Below, piece by piece: positions 43,708 through 51,790 of a stretch of 64,000 nt of DNA. Location: positions 62,001 to 126,000 of the forward strand of contig NZ_VKCZ01000021.1 of the NCBI RefSeq assembly GCF_009299835.1, given 5' to 3'. The notes beneath the pieces were generated by a model. The model searched no databases and was not told the DNA's origin. It was given only the letters and a program-made list of their open reading frames with translations. The translations under genes were made by a program, and so were the position numbers. Numbering within the stretch: position 1 is the first letter of the stretch; the number at the start of each line of letters is the position of its first letter. This stretch comes from Microlunatus speluncae. Its GTDB lineage: Bacteria > Actinomycetota > Actinomycetes > Propionibacteriales > Propionibacteriaceae.

Positions 43708-44874
43708 GTGGACAGCACGGAACCACCCCTGGACGGTGTGCGGGTGCTCGACTTCAGCCAGTTCCTGGCCGGCCCGGTGGCCGCGTTGCGGCTGGCCGAT
43801 CTCGGCGCGACCGTGATCAAGGTCGAGCGGCCACAGGGCGGGGACATCGGCCGCAAGCTCGCCTTCGCCGGCCGCTTTGTCGACGGCGACACGGTCTCCT
43901 TCCACGCGATGAACCGGAACAAGTACGGCATCACCGCCGACCTCAAGAATCCGGCCGACCTGGAGCGGGTCAGGTCGTTGATCACGCAGTGCGACGTGAT
44001 CATCCAGAACTTCCGTCCCGGCGTGATGGAGCGGATCGGTCTCGACTACCCGGCCGTGCGACGACTCAATCCGGCGATCGTCTACGCCAGCGCCAGCGGC
44101 TACGGTGACGACGGCCCGTGGCGGGATCGGCCCGGCCAGGATCTGCTGGCCCAGTCGCTCTCCGGCTTGCCCTGGCTGAGCGGCTCGGCCGACGCGGGAC
44201 CGGTGCCGATCGGCCTGTCGATCGCCGATCATCTGACCAGCTGCCATCTGGCCCAGGGCGTCACCGCGCTGCTGGTCCGCCGGTTCCGGACCGGCGCCGG
44301 CGGCCTGGTCGAGACCAGTCTGCTCGAGGCCGTACTCGATCTTCAGTTCGAGCTGCTCAGCACCCGGCTGAACGACGCGTCGGTCACCGTCCGGCGCGGC
44401 GGCCGGTTCGCGGCGCATGCCTTCCTGCCCGCCCCGTACGGCACCTATCCGACCCGGGACGGCTATCTGGCGCTGGCGATGAATCCGGTGCCGGAGCTCG
44501 GCCGGCTGCTCGGCATCGATTGGCTGGCCGCACTGACCGACGAGGCGGCCTGGTGGGAGCAGCAGGACGCGATCGCCGAGGCGCTGGCCGAGCGGCTGCG
44601 AACCGAGGAGACCGAGCACTGGTTGAAGATTCTTGACGCCGCCGACGTGTGGTGCGCCCCGGTGCTCACGCTGGAGGAACTGCTCGACCATCCCGGTTTC
44701 GCGGCCGCCCGGATGACCCAACAGGTCGAGCGCGGCGCGACCCGGCTGACCACCACCCGCAGCCCGATCCGGATCGACGGCCGGACCCTGACCAGTGATC
44801 GCGCGGCCCCGCGACTGGGCGAACACGACGGTGTGATCGACCGGGAGCTGCTGGACGGAGGTCCCGCCCGATGA
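43708..44874 (+). CDS. CaiB/BaiF-family CoA transferase
   Basis: 388 residues of the type III CoA-transferase family: GVRVLDFSQFLAGPVAALRLADLGATVIKVE and GQDLLAQSLSGLPWLSG, with the conserved Asp in PGQDLLAQ. It moves CoA between carboxylic acids. The GGAGG ribosome site is 6 nt from GTG 43708 but abuts ATG 43702, so GTG was chosen. It leads the rightward operon and overlaps the next gene by 4 bp. Its control by a sugar-type LacI regulator is unusual and suggests that a carboxylate (sugar acid or aldol product) is activated to a CoA ester. Confidence 0.9.
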   Translation: MDSTEPPLDGVRVLDFSQFLAGPVAALRLADLGATVIKVERPQGGDIGRKLAFAGRFVDGDTVSFHAMNRNKYGITADLKNPADLERVRSLITQCDVIIQNFRPGVMERIGLDYPAVRRLNPAIVYASASGYGDDGPWRDRPGQDLLAQSLSGLPWLSGSADAGPVPIGLSIADHLTSCHLAQGVTALLVRRFRTGAGGLVETSLLEAVLDLQFELLSTRLNDASVTVRRGGRFAAHAFLPAPYGTYPTRDGYLALAMNPVPELGRLLGIDWLAALTDEAAWWEQQDAIAEALAERLRTEETEHWLKILDAADVWCAPVLTLEELLDHPGFAAARMTQQVERGATRLTTTRSPIRIDGRTLTSDRAAPRLGEHDGVIDRELLDGGPAR

Positions 44875-45992
44875 TCACACTGCGCGGCGTCACCTGGGAG
44901 CACCCCCGCGGTTACGACTGCCTGGTGGCCGCGGCGGCGGCCTACCGGGAGCTGACCGGCGTGGTGATCGAGTGGCAGCACCGATCCCTGCAGGCGTTCG
45001 CCGATCAGCCGCTCGCCGGGCTGGTTGCTGATCACGACCTGTTGGTGATCGATCATCCGCACATCCCGCAGGCGGCCGCCGAGGGCCTGTTGGCACCACT
45101 GGACGGGCACGGCCTCGACGAGGAGCTGGCCGACCTGGCCCGGCACAGCGTCGGCCGGTCGCACGAGAGCTACGCCGACGCGGGCCGGCAGTACGGTCTC
45201 GCCACCGACGTGGCCGCCCAGGTCGCCGCCTACCGGCCGGACCTGTTGCCGGAGCCGCCGCGGGACTGGCCGGCAGTGCTCGAGCTGGCCCGCACCGGCC
45301 GGGTGCTGTGGCCGGCCAAGCCGATCGACGCGTACTCGAGCTTGATCACCGTCGCCGCGGGCTCGGGCCATCCGCCGGCGGCCGAGCCGGGGCGGTTCCT
45401 TGATCACGATGCCGGTCTGGCGGCGTTGGACCTGCTGCACCGGCTGGCCGAACTGGTCCCGGTGGCCAACCTCGATCACAACCCGATCCAGGTCGCCGAG
45501 GCGCTGAGCGGCAGCTCGGACTGGTCGTATGCGCCGCTGCTGTTCGGCTACACCAATTACAGCCGGGTGGGGTTCCGGAAGCATCGGCTGCGCTACACCG
45601 ACATCCCGATGATCAACGGCGCGCCCGCCGGATCGCTGCTCGGCGGCGCCGGGATCGCCGTCTCCGCCCGGTCGGCCAGGACCGACGAAGCCCGCCGATT
45701 CGCCCTCTGGGTCGCCTCGCCCGACGTCCAGCGCGGCGTCTACTTCGACGGCGGCGGCCAGCCCGGCCACGGCCTCGCCTGGGACGACGACCGGCTGAAC
45801 GCCGAAACCCTCGACTTCTTCCGCGGCACCCGGGCCACCCTGGAGGCGGCCTACCTGCGACCCCGAACCGTCGGCTACCTGGAGTTCCAGGACGCAACTT
45901 CGCCCTGGGTCACCGCCGCGCTGCGCCGGGAGCTCTCCGACGACGAGTTGCTGCAGCGACTGGATCAGGCGGCGGAACGATGGCTGAAATGA
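44871..45992 (+). CDS. Solute-binding-protein-like protein without signal peptide
   Basis: 373 residues resembling ABC extracellular sugar-binding proteins (ITLRGVTWEHPRGYD start, YSRVGFRKHRLRYTDIP, GGAGIAVSARS, WVASPDVQRGVYFDGGGQPGH). It begins directly at the first beta strand with no signal peptide or lipobox, and its ATG overlaps the CoA-transferase stop (ATGA). It therefore appears to be cytoplasmic, perhaps a ligand carrier or sensor for the operon's enzymes. Not a truncation artefact: the fold starts at the expected residue. Function unproven. Confidence 0.75.
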   Translation: MITLRGVTWEHPRGYDCLVAAAAAYRELTGVVIEWQHRSLQAFADQPLAGLVADHDLLVIDHPHIPQAAAEGLLAPLDGHGLDEELADLARHSVGRSHESYADAGRQYGLATDVAAQVAAYRPDLLPEPPRDWPAVLELARTGRVLWPAKPIDAYSSLITVAAGSGHPPAAEPGRFLDHDAGLAALDLLHRLAELVPVANLDHNPIQVAEALSGSSDWSYAPLLFGYTNYSRVGFRKHRLRYTDIPMINGAPAGSLLGGAGIAVSARSARTDEARRFALWVASPDVQRGVYFDGGGQPGHGLAWDDDRLNAETLDFFRGTRATLEAAYLRPRTVGYLEFQDATSPWVTAALRRELSDDELLQRLDQAAERWLK

Positions 45993-46003
45993 TCATCTGG
46001 CCT

Positions 46004-46064
46004 GCCCTTCGACAGGCTCAGGGAACGGATCGGGGGCGTTCGTTCCCTGAGCCTGTCGAAGGGC
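46004..46064. repeat. Dispersed repeat as a perfect 24-bp stem hairpin
   Basis: Arms 46004-46027 and 46041-46064 are exact reverse complements around a 13-nt loop (gatcgggggcgtt). The arm is the same dispersed repeat as at 9.6 and 34 kb. It lies inside the operon between the binding-protein-like gene and the MaoC gene, where it could lower read-through. Confidence 0.95.
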
Positions 46065-46097
46065 AAACCAGCTGCACGGCAACGAGGTGAGGTGATC

Positions 46098-46553
46098 ATG
46101 CAAACCATCGACCGTTATTTCGAGGACTACCCGATCGGCGAGACGCGGACCACCCAGGGTCGGACCGTGACCGAGGCGGATGTGGTGCTGCACGCCGGCC
46201 AGACCGGTGACTTCTTCCCGCATCATCTGGATGCCGAGTGGTGCGCCACCCAGCCGTTCGGGCGGCGGATGGCGCACGGCACCCTGATCATCTCGATGGC
46301 GGTGGGGATGACCGCCGGCGACATCAACCCGCAGGCGATGAGCTACGGCTACGACAAGATCAGGTTCATCAGGCCGGTGTTCATCGGGGACACGATCACC
46401 GTGACGGCGGAGATCACGGAGAAGGCCGATCACCGGCGGGAGCCGGACCGGCTCGGCTATCTGCACGAGCTGGTCACCGTGACCAACCAGCTCGGCGAGA
46501 CGGTCACCGTGCTGACCCATCTCTACCTGGTCACCAAGGGGCCCGCATCATGA
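46098..46553 (+). CDS. MaoC-like dehydratase
   Basis: 151-residue hot-dog-fold protein of the MaoC/(R)-specific enoyl-CoA hydratase family. The catalytic region is QTGDFFPHHLDAEW followed by RRMAHGTLIISM, giving the expected Asp/His set. It would add or remove water from an acyl-CoA made by the upstream CoA transferase. Start ATG 46098 (preceded by GAGGTGATC) chosen over GTG 46092. The next gene overlaps by 4 bp. Confidence 0.9.
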   Translation: MQTIDRYFEDYPIGETRTTQGRTVTEADVVLHAGQTGDFFPHHLDAEWCATQPFGRRMAHGTLIISMAVGMTAGDINPQAMSYGYDKIRFIRPVFIGDTITVTAEITEKADHRREPDRLGYLHELVTVTNQLGETVTVLTHLYLVTKGPAS

Positions 46554-47629
46554 TCGAACTCTTCGCCGAGATCGACGCGGCGGTGAGGATCGGGCTGCCC
46601 GAACGGGCCAGACGCCCGATCGGGATCATCGGGGCCGGCGCAATCGTCGACGTGGCTCACCTGCCCGCCTACCGGAAGGCGGGACTGGAAGTGGTGGCGA
46701 TCACCGATCTCGATCCGGCCAAGGCGGCCGACCTCGCCCGGCGGCATGGCATCGAGACCGTGTCCGACAGCGCCGCGGCGATGCTCGGCGATCCACGGAT
46801 CGAGGTGATCGACATCGCCGTCACCGCGGGCGCCCAGCCCGGGCTGGCGCTGGCCGCGATCGAGTCCGGCCGGCCGGTGCTGGCCCAGAAGCCGTTCGCC
46901 CCCGACGTCAGCACCGGGCAACGCGTCGTCACCCTGGCCGCCGAGCACGGCGTACCGATCGCGGTCAATCAGCAGCTCCGGTTCGACGAGGGCATCGCCG
47001 CCGCCCGCCGGATGGTCGAGCTCGGCTGGATCGGCGAGATCACCGCGATGTCGATCATGGTCGACATCAGGACCGACTTCTTCGGCGGCTGGCCGTGGAT
47101 GCGTGAGCTTGATCGGGTGGAGATCACGTACCACTCGATCCACTACCACGATGTGATCCGCTGGTTCCTGGGCGAACCGAGCACCGTCTTCTGCGCCGCC
47201 GGCCGGTTGCCCGAGCAGGCCGGCCGCGGCGAGACCCGGACCATCTCCACCTACCTCTACGACTCCGGCGTCCGGGCGATCGTCCACGCCAACCACGACA
47301 ACACCCACGGCGACAACAGCGCCACCTTCCGGATCGACGGCACCGCCGGCGCGATCCGCGGCACCCTCGGCCTGCTCTACGACTATCCGCACGGCCGGCC
47401 GGACACGCTCGAACTGCACAGCACCGAGTTGGCGACCGACGGCTGGCTGCCGTACCCGATCACCGGCCGCTGGATCCCCGACGCCTTCGCCGGTCCGATG
47501 TGCTCCCTGCTGAGTCACCTGGCCGACGGCACCCCGCTCCGCTCCTCCGGCGCCGACAACCTCGGCACCCTCCGCCTGATCGAAGCTCTCTACACGTCGA
47601 TCGACGAAGCCCGCGCCGTCCACCTGTGA
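46550..47629 (+). CDS. Gfo/Idh/MocA-family dehydrogenase
   Basis: 359 residues. NAD(P)-binding N-terminus IGIIGAGAIVDVAHLPAYRK, then the family signature around QKPFAPDV containing the catalytic Lys, and the C-terminal substrate domain with YHSIHYHDVIRWFLG. Such enzymes oxidise sugars or polyols. It overlaps the MaoC gene by ATGA and completes the LacI-controlled rightward operon, suggesting sugar oxidation followed by CoA activation and dehydration. Confidence 0.9.
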   Translation: MIELFAEIDAAVRIGLPERARRPIGIIGAGAIVDVAHLPAYRKAGLEVVAITDLDPAKAADLARRHGIETVSDSAAAMLGDPRIEVIDIAVTAGAQPGLALAAIESGRPVLAQKPFAPDVSTGQRVVTLAAEHGVPIAVNQQLRFDEGIAAARRMVELGWIGEITAMSIMVDIRTDFFGGWPWMRELDRVEITYHSIHYHDVIRWFLGEPSTVFCAAGRLPEQAGRGETRTISTYLYDSGVRAIVHANHDNTHGDNSATFRIDGTAGAIRGTLGLLYDYPHGRPDTLELHSTELATDGWLPYPITGRWIPDAFAGPMCSLLSHLADGTPLRSSGADNLGTLRLIEALYTSIDEARAVHL

Positions 47630-47641
47630 TCGAATCGGGGG

Positions 47642-48040
47642 ATGGGCGGGTATACGACGATCCGTGAGGTGGCCGAACACTTCGAGCTGCCGTTGTCCAC
47701 GCTGCACTATTGGGAGCGGCGCGGGCTGATCACGCCCGAACGCCGGGCCCGGCAGCGGATCTACGACACCGATCAGGTCTACCGGATCGCCTTGATCAAC
47801 CAGTGGCGGCGGACCGGTCGGCTGAGCATCGAGGAGATCGCCGAGCTGCTCAACGCCGACGAGCACTGGCGGGACCGGGTCGACCGCCGGATCGCGGACG
47901 TCGAGGGCCAGCTCCGCGATCTTGAACGCGCCCGCGCGTACCTGCTGCACCTGCGCACCTGCCGACACGGCCCGGCCCTGGAGCGCTGCGCCGGCTTCCG
48001 GCGCGAGGTCAGCGTCCCGGCGAGTGCGCTCCCGGCATGA
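47642..48040 (+). CDS. MerR-family transcriptional regulator
   Basis: 132 residues: an N-terminal MerR winged helix (TIREVAEHFELPLSTLHYWERRGLI ... RIYDTDQVYRIALI) and a coiled dimerisation helix; Cys residues near the C-terminus are few and not a clear metal site. The 3' end overlaps the convergent MFS gene by 32 bp. The MFS promoter at 49.3 kb has the long-spacer arrangement that MerR proteins activate, so this gene is the likely regulator. The gene could also be the tail of the preceding operon (12 bp gap). Confidence 0.87.
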   Translation: MGGYTTIREVAEHFELPLSTLHYWERRGLITPERRARQRIYDTDQVYRIALINQWRRTGRLSIEEIAELLNADEHWRDRVDRRIADVEGQLRDLERARAYLLHLRTCRHGPALERCAGFRREVSVPASALPA

Positions 48041-49262
48041 TCAATCCGGCCAGCAGGGCGGCGACCGCCAGACACCCGGCGGCCACCGCGAAGGCCGGAG
48101 CCTGGCTGTGCGCCACAGCGGCCAGCGTCGACAGCACCGCCAGCCCGACGGCGCTGCTGGTCTGCCGGACCGCGTTCAGCACGCCGGCGGCCAGCCCGGC
48201 CTGACCGGCCGGGATCCCGCCGGTCGCCGCCACCGTGATCGGGGTGAACGCCGCCGCGCTGCCGAGCCCGAGCAGCACCCCGGGCAACACCACCGAGATC
48301 AGGTACGGCTGCCGCCCGGCGATCAGGATCGCGGCCAGGGCGAACCCGAGCCCACCCACGGCACAGCTGATCATCGTCACCACCCGCGGCCCGAACCGAA
48401 CGGTCAACCGGCCGGCCAGTTGGGCGCCGACGAACATCGCGGCACCGACCGGCAGATAGCCCAGCCCGGCCTGCAGCGGGGTGAATCCGAGATCGTGCTG
48501 CAGATAGAGCGACAGCAGCACCGGGCTGGCGAAGAATCCCAGCCCCAGCCAGAGCATGATCAGATTGCCGCCGACGACCTGACGCAACCGGAAGATCGAC
48601 AACGGCAACAACGGTCGCCGGGACCACCACCGCTGATGGGCGACGAAGCCGGCCGGCGGCAGCACCCGGAGCGCGACCACGAACGCGGCGAGACCGGCCG
48701 GCAGGGTGACCCAGAAGACGGCGGGCCAGCCCAGCCACTGGGTCAACGGTCCGCCGATCACCGGGCCGAGCGAGGCGCCGGCCGCGCCGACCGCGCTCCA
48801 CACCCCGAGCACCCGGGCCCGCAGCTCAAGATCATCGGCGAGCGAGGTCAACAGCGCCAGCGTCGCCGGCACCAGCAGCGCTCCCCCGAGCCCCTGAGCG
48901 GCGCGGACCGCCAGCAGCACCGCCGGCATCGTCGCCAACCCGGCCGCGCACCGGGCGACGATGAACAATCCGAGCCCGATCAGGTACGCCCGCCGCAGCC
49001 CGATCACGTCACAGAGCCGGCCGCCGAGCAACAGGAAGCCCGCGAACGTCAGCGTGTAGGCGTTGATCACCCAGGCCAGCGATCCGGCCGAGAAGCTCAG
49101 CGCCGTCCCGATCCGCGGCAAGGCCACCGACACGATCGTCGCATCCAAGATCACCAGAAACGTCCCGGCACACGCGATCACCATGATCATCCGCTGCCGC
49201 CACAGCTGCCCGGCCCGCTGCCCCGCGTCATCCCGCACCGCCCCCTGCCTCACCTGCGTCAC
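48009..49262 (-). CDS. MFS drug-type transporter (DHA2-like)
   Basis: About 417 residues, starting near MIMVIACAGTFLVILDATIVSVALP, with the DHA2 motif LDATIVSVALP in helix 1 and the motif A region GGRLCDVIGLRRAYL. Roughly 12 membrane segments are visible. An in-frame TTG at 49325 is unlikely as the start because it lies within the promoter and operator; a GTG at 49262 with GAGGGA nearby, or ATG 49190, fits better. Probably a proton-driven exporter controlled by the neighbouring MerR protein. Confidence 0.82.
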   Translation of the reverse strand: MTQVRQGAVRDDAGQRAGQLWRQRMIMVIACAGTFLVILDATIVSVALPRIGTALSFSAGSLAWVINAYTLTFAGFLLLGGRLCDVIGLRRAYLIGLGLFIVARCAAGLATMPAVLLAVRAAQGLGGALLVPATLALLTSLADDLELRARVLGVWSAVGAAGASLGPVIGGPLTQWLGWPAVFWVTLPAGLAAFVVALRVLPPAGFVAHQRWWSRRPLLPLSIFRLRQVVGGNLIMLWLGLGFFASPVLLSLYLQHDLGFTPLQAGLGYLPVGAAMFVGAQLAGRLTVRFGPRVVTMISCAVGGLGFALAAILIAGRQPYLISVVLPGVLLGLGSAAAFTPITVAATGGIPAGQAGLAAGVLNAVRQTSSAVGLAVLSTLAAVAHSQAPAFAVAAGCLAVAALLAGLIMPGAHSPGR

Positions 49263-49310
49263 CACTCCCTCGTCCGGGCCCCACCGCCTCGCCTCCGAGG
49301 CGACCTGCCG

Positions 49311-49341
49311 ATCGTCGCGACTCAACCGCGGTTGAGTGCAA
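49311..49341 (-). promoter_or_regulatory. MerR-type promoter with 19-nt spacer and 18-bp palindrome
   Basis: On the minus strand -35 TTGCAC (49341-49336) and a weak -10 GACGAT (49316-49311) are 19 nt apart, and the spacer holds most of the perfect palindrome ACTCAACCGCGGTTGAGT (49320-49337). A spacer lengthened to 19 nt around a palindrome is the hallmark of MerR-activated promoters. Confidence 0.6.
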
Positions 49342-49465
49342 GCCGAGCTGCTGGGCGCGCCGAGCGCCTGATCTCCACGAGATATCGGTCACTTCGGCCG
49401 CGTAGTCGCGGCCAAGTTGACCGCTATCACGGTCGGGCGGCGGTCCAGCATGCGGAATATCGGGA

Positions 49466-50986
49466 ATGGGAGCGCCCTGGCTCCGGTTGGCTGCAGGGGT
49501 GGTCGACCAGCCAATCACTCGCGCCTCCGTCGGGCTCCGCTCCGAGCGCGGGCCGGTCCTGCTGTCGGTGATGTTGTCGGCCGGGCTGGTGGCGATCGAT
49601 TCGACCATCCTGGCCACCGCGGTGCCGGCGATCGTCGATGATCTCGGCGGGTTCTCCCAGTTCCCCTGGCTGTTCTCGATCTATCTGCTGGCCCAGGCGG
49701 TGGCGGTGCCGATCTACGGCAAGCTGGCCGACATCATCGGCCGCAAGGCGATCATGCTGTTCGGGATCGGCGCGTTCGTGCTCGGCTCGGTGCTCTGCGG
49801 CCTGGCGTGGAGCATGCCCGCGCTGATCGCGTTCCGGGCGATCCAGGGTCTCGGCGCGGGCGCCGTCCAGCCGATGGGGATGACGATCATCGGCGACATC
49901 TACACGCTGGCCGAGCGGGCCAAGGTGCAGGGCTACCTGGCCAGCGTCTGGGCGATCTCGGCCGTGGTCGGCCCGACCCTGGGCGGCCTGTTCGTCGATT
50001 TCCTCGACTGGCGCTGGATCTTCTTCGTCAACGTCCCGCTCGGCGCAGTCGCGGTGTGGATGCTGGTCCGCAAGTTCAGCGAGAACCTGACCCGGACCAA
50101 GCACAAGATCGACTACGCCGGCGCCGTGCTGCTGGCGGTCGGCGGCTCGTTGCTGATCTTCGGGCTGCTCGAGGGCGGGGTGCTGTGGTCCTGGTTCTCC
50201 TGGCAGAGCCTGCTCGTGCTGGGCGGTGCGGCGGTGCTGCTGGTCAGCTTCGCGCTGGTCGAGCGGCGGGCGGCGGAGCCGATCCTGCCCGGCTGGATCT
50301 TCACCCGCCGGATCCTCAACGGCGCCAACCTGGTCAGCCTGACGGTCGGCGTACTGCTGATCGGCCTCACCTCCTACGTCCCGCTGTTCGCCCAGGGCGT
50401 GCTCAAGACCAGCGCCCTGGTCGCGGGCTTCGCGCTGGCGGCGATGACGATCGGCTGGCCGCTGGCCGCCTCGAACTCCGGCCGGCTCTATCTGCGGATC
50501 GGGTTCCGCAACACCGGGCTGATCGGCTCGGTCCTGGTGCTGGCCGCGGCGGTGCTGTTGATCACGCTGTCCCCGGCCAGCCCGATCTGGGTGGTCGCGG
50601 TGACCTGCTTCCTGGTCGGCCTCGGACTGGGGCTGATCGCCAGCCCGTCCTTGATCGCGGCGCAGTCGACGGTCGGCTGGCAGCACCGCGGCGTGGTCAC
50701 CGGCGCCAACATGTTCGCCCGGTCGATGGGCAGCGCGATCGGCATCGCTGTCTTCGGCGCGATCGCGAACTCGAAGCTGGCCGGGCACACCTCCGGCCCG
50801 GTCGGCGGCCACGGCGGCGGCGCCTCCGACGTGCCGCCGGAGGTGCTGGCGCCGGCGATCCAACAGGTCTTCTTCGGCTCGGCGGTGATCGCGGTGGTGC
50901 TGATCGCCGCCGTGTTGATCATCCCGCGCCGGGTCGAGACGGTCGAGCTGGGCGCCCCGGCCACGCCCGAGCCCACCGATCGGTGA
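49466..50986 (+). CDS. MFS multidrug-type exporter (DHA2, about 14 helices)
   Basis: 506 residues with motif IDSTILATAVPAIVDDLGG in helix 1 and motif A GKLADIIGRKAIMLFG; motif C-like GPTLGGLFVDFLDWRWIFFVNVPLG is typical of DHA2 antiporters of the EmrB/QacA group. About 14 membrane helices. The ATG at 49466 has only a weak GGGA site. Divergent from the other MFS gene, sharing the 49.3-49.46 kb intergenic region. Confidence 0.9.
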   Translation: MGAPWLRLAAGVVDQPITRASVGLRSERGPVLLSVMLSAGLVAIDSTILATAVPAIVDDLGGFSQFPWLFSIYLLAQAVAVPIYGKLADIIGRKAIMLFGIGAFVLGSVLCGLAWSMPALIAFRAIQGLGAGAVQPMGMTIIGDIYTLAERAKVQGYLASVWAISAVVGPTLGGLFVDFLDWRWIFFVNVPLGAVAVWMLVRKFSENLTRTKHKIDYAGAVLLAVGGSLLIFGLLEGGVLWSWFSWQSLLVLGGAAVLLVSFALVERRAAEPILPGWIFTRRILNGANLVSLTVGVLLIGLTSYVPLFAQGVLKTSALVAGFALAAMTIGWPLAASNSGRLYLRIGFRNTGLIGSVLVLAAAVLLITLSPASPIWVVAVTCFLVGLGLGLIASPSLIAAQSTVGWQHRGVVTGANMFARSMGSAIGIAVFGAIANSKLAGHTSGPVGGHGGGASDVPPEVLAPAIQQVFFGSAVIAVVLIAAVLIIPRRVETVELGAPATPEPTDR

Positions 50987-50999
50987 CGGAGCCGACCGG

Positions 51000-51785
51000 T
51001 CAGTAGGTGGTCGACAACCCGCCGTCGACCGCGATGGTCTGCCCGGTGATGAAGGAGGCCGCGTCGGAGGCGAGGAAGGCGACGATCCCGCCGATCTCCG
51101 CCGGCCGGCCCCACCGGCCGAGGGCGGTCCGCGAGGTGACGAACGCGTTCACCGTCTCGTCGGCCACCATCGGCGTGTTGGTCTCGGTCGCGAACGGGCC
51201 CGGAGCGATCGAGTTGACCCGGATCCGGTGCGGCCCGAGCTCGGCCGCGAGCGTCCGGGTCAGCCCGTCCAGGCCCGCCTTAGCCACCGTGTAGCCGACA
51301 TCGGCGCGCGACCCGAGCAGGCCACCGACCACGGACGACACGTTGATGATCGCTCCCGGTCGGCCGTCCTCGACCAACCGCCGGGCCACCGCCCGGGTCA
51401 GCCCGTACGCACTCAGCAGGTCGATCCGGACCAGCCGCTCGAAGTCCGCCTCCGACATCTCCAGCGCACCGCGCCGATCCCGCTGGCCGACGTTGTTGAT
51501 CAAGATCTCGATCGGTCCGTGCTCGGCCGATAGCTCGGCCACCAGCGGGTCGGCATCCACCTCGGCGACATCGAAGACCGCCGGCCGGGCATCGACCCCG
51601 TCGTCGCGCAGCGCCGCGCAGACACCGGTCAGCGACGACCGATCACGCCCGTTGATCAACACCCGGGCGCCGGCCTCGCCGAGGGCCCGGGCCATCTCCA
51701 GCCCCAGCCCTCGGCCGGATCCGGTGATCAGGGCCAGCCGACCGGCCAGCCGTCGTTGATCATCGACTGATCGCGTCTCCGCCAT
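51000..51785 (-). CDS. Short-chain dehydrogenase/reductase (SDR)
   Basis: 261 residues of classical SDR type: cofactor motif TGSGRGLGLEMAR, NNVG, catalytic Ser in NVSSVVGG, then Tyr-x-x-x-Lys in YTVAK, and the C-terminal GQTIAVDGG. Start ATG 51785 chosen (MAETRS), 6 nt after the stop of the upstream dehydrogenase gene. Last gene in the leftward operon that begins with a two-component system. Substrate unknown; related SDRs oxidise sugar acids such as gluconate. Confidence 0.92.
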   Translation of the reverse strand: MAETRSVDDQRRLAGRLALITGSGRGLGLEMARALGEAGARVLINGRDRSSLTGVCAALRDDGVDARPAVFDVAEVDADPLVAELSAEHGPIEILINNVGQRDRRGALEMSEADFERLVRIDLLSAYGLTRAVARRLVEDGRPGAIINVSSVVGGLLGSRADVGYTVAKAGLDGLTRTLAAELGPHRIRVNSIAPGPFATETNTPMVADETVNAFVTSRTALGRWGRPAEIGGIVAFLASDAASFITGQTIAVDGGLSTTY

Positions 51786-51790
51786 CCCGA

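Noticed and set aside
46004..46064. Intrinsic terminator ending the CoA-transferase operon
   Set aside because: There is no T-tract, the arm belongs to the dispersed repeat family, and the next gene continues in the same direction; partial attenuation remains possible.
48009..49325. TTG 49325 as start of the MFS gene
   Set aside because: The codon lies inside the 18-bp palindrome and between the predicted -35 and -10.
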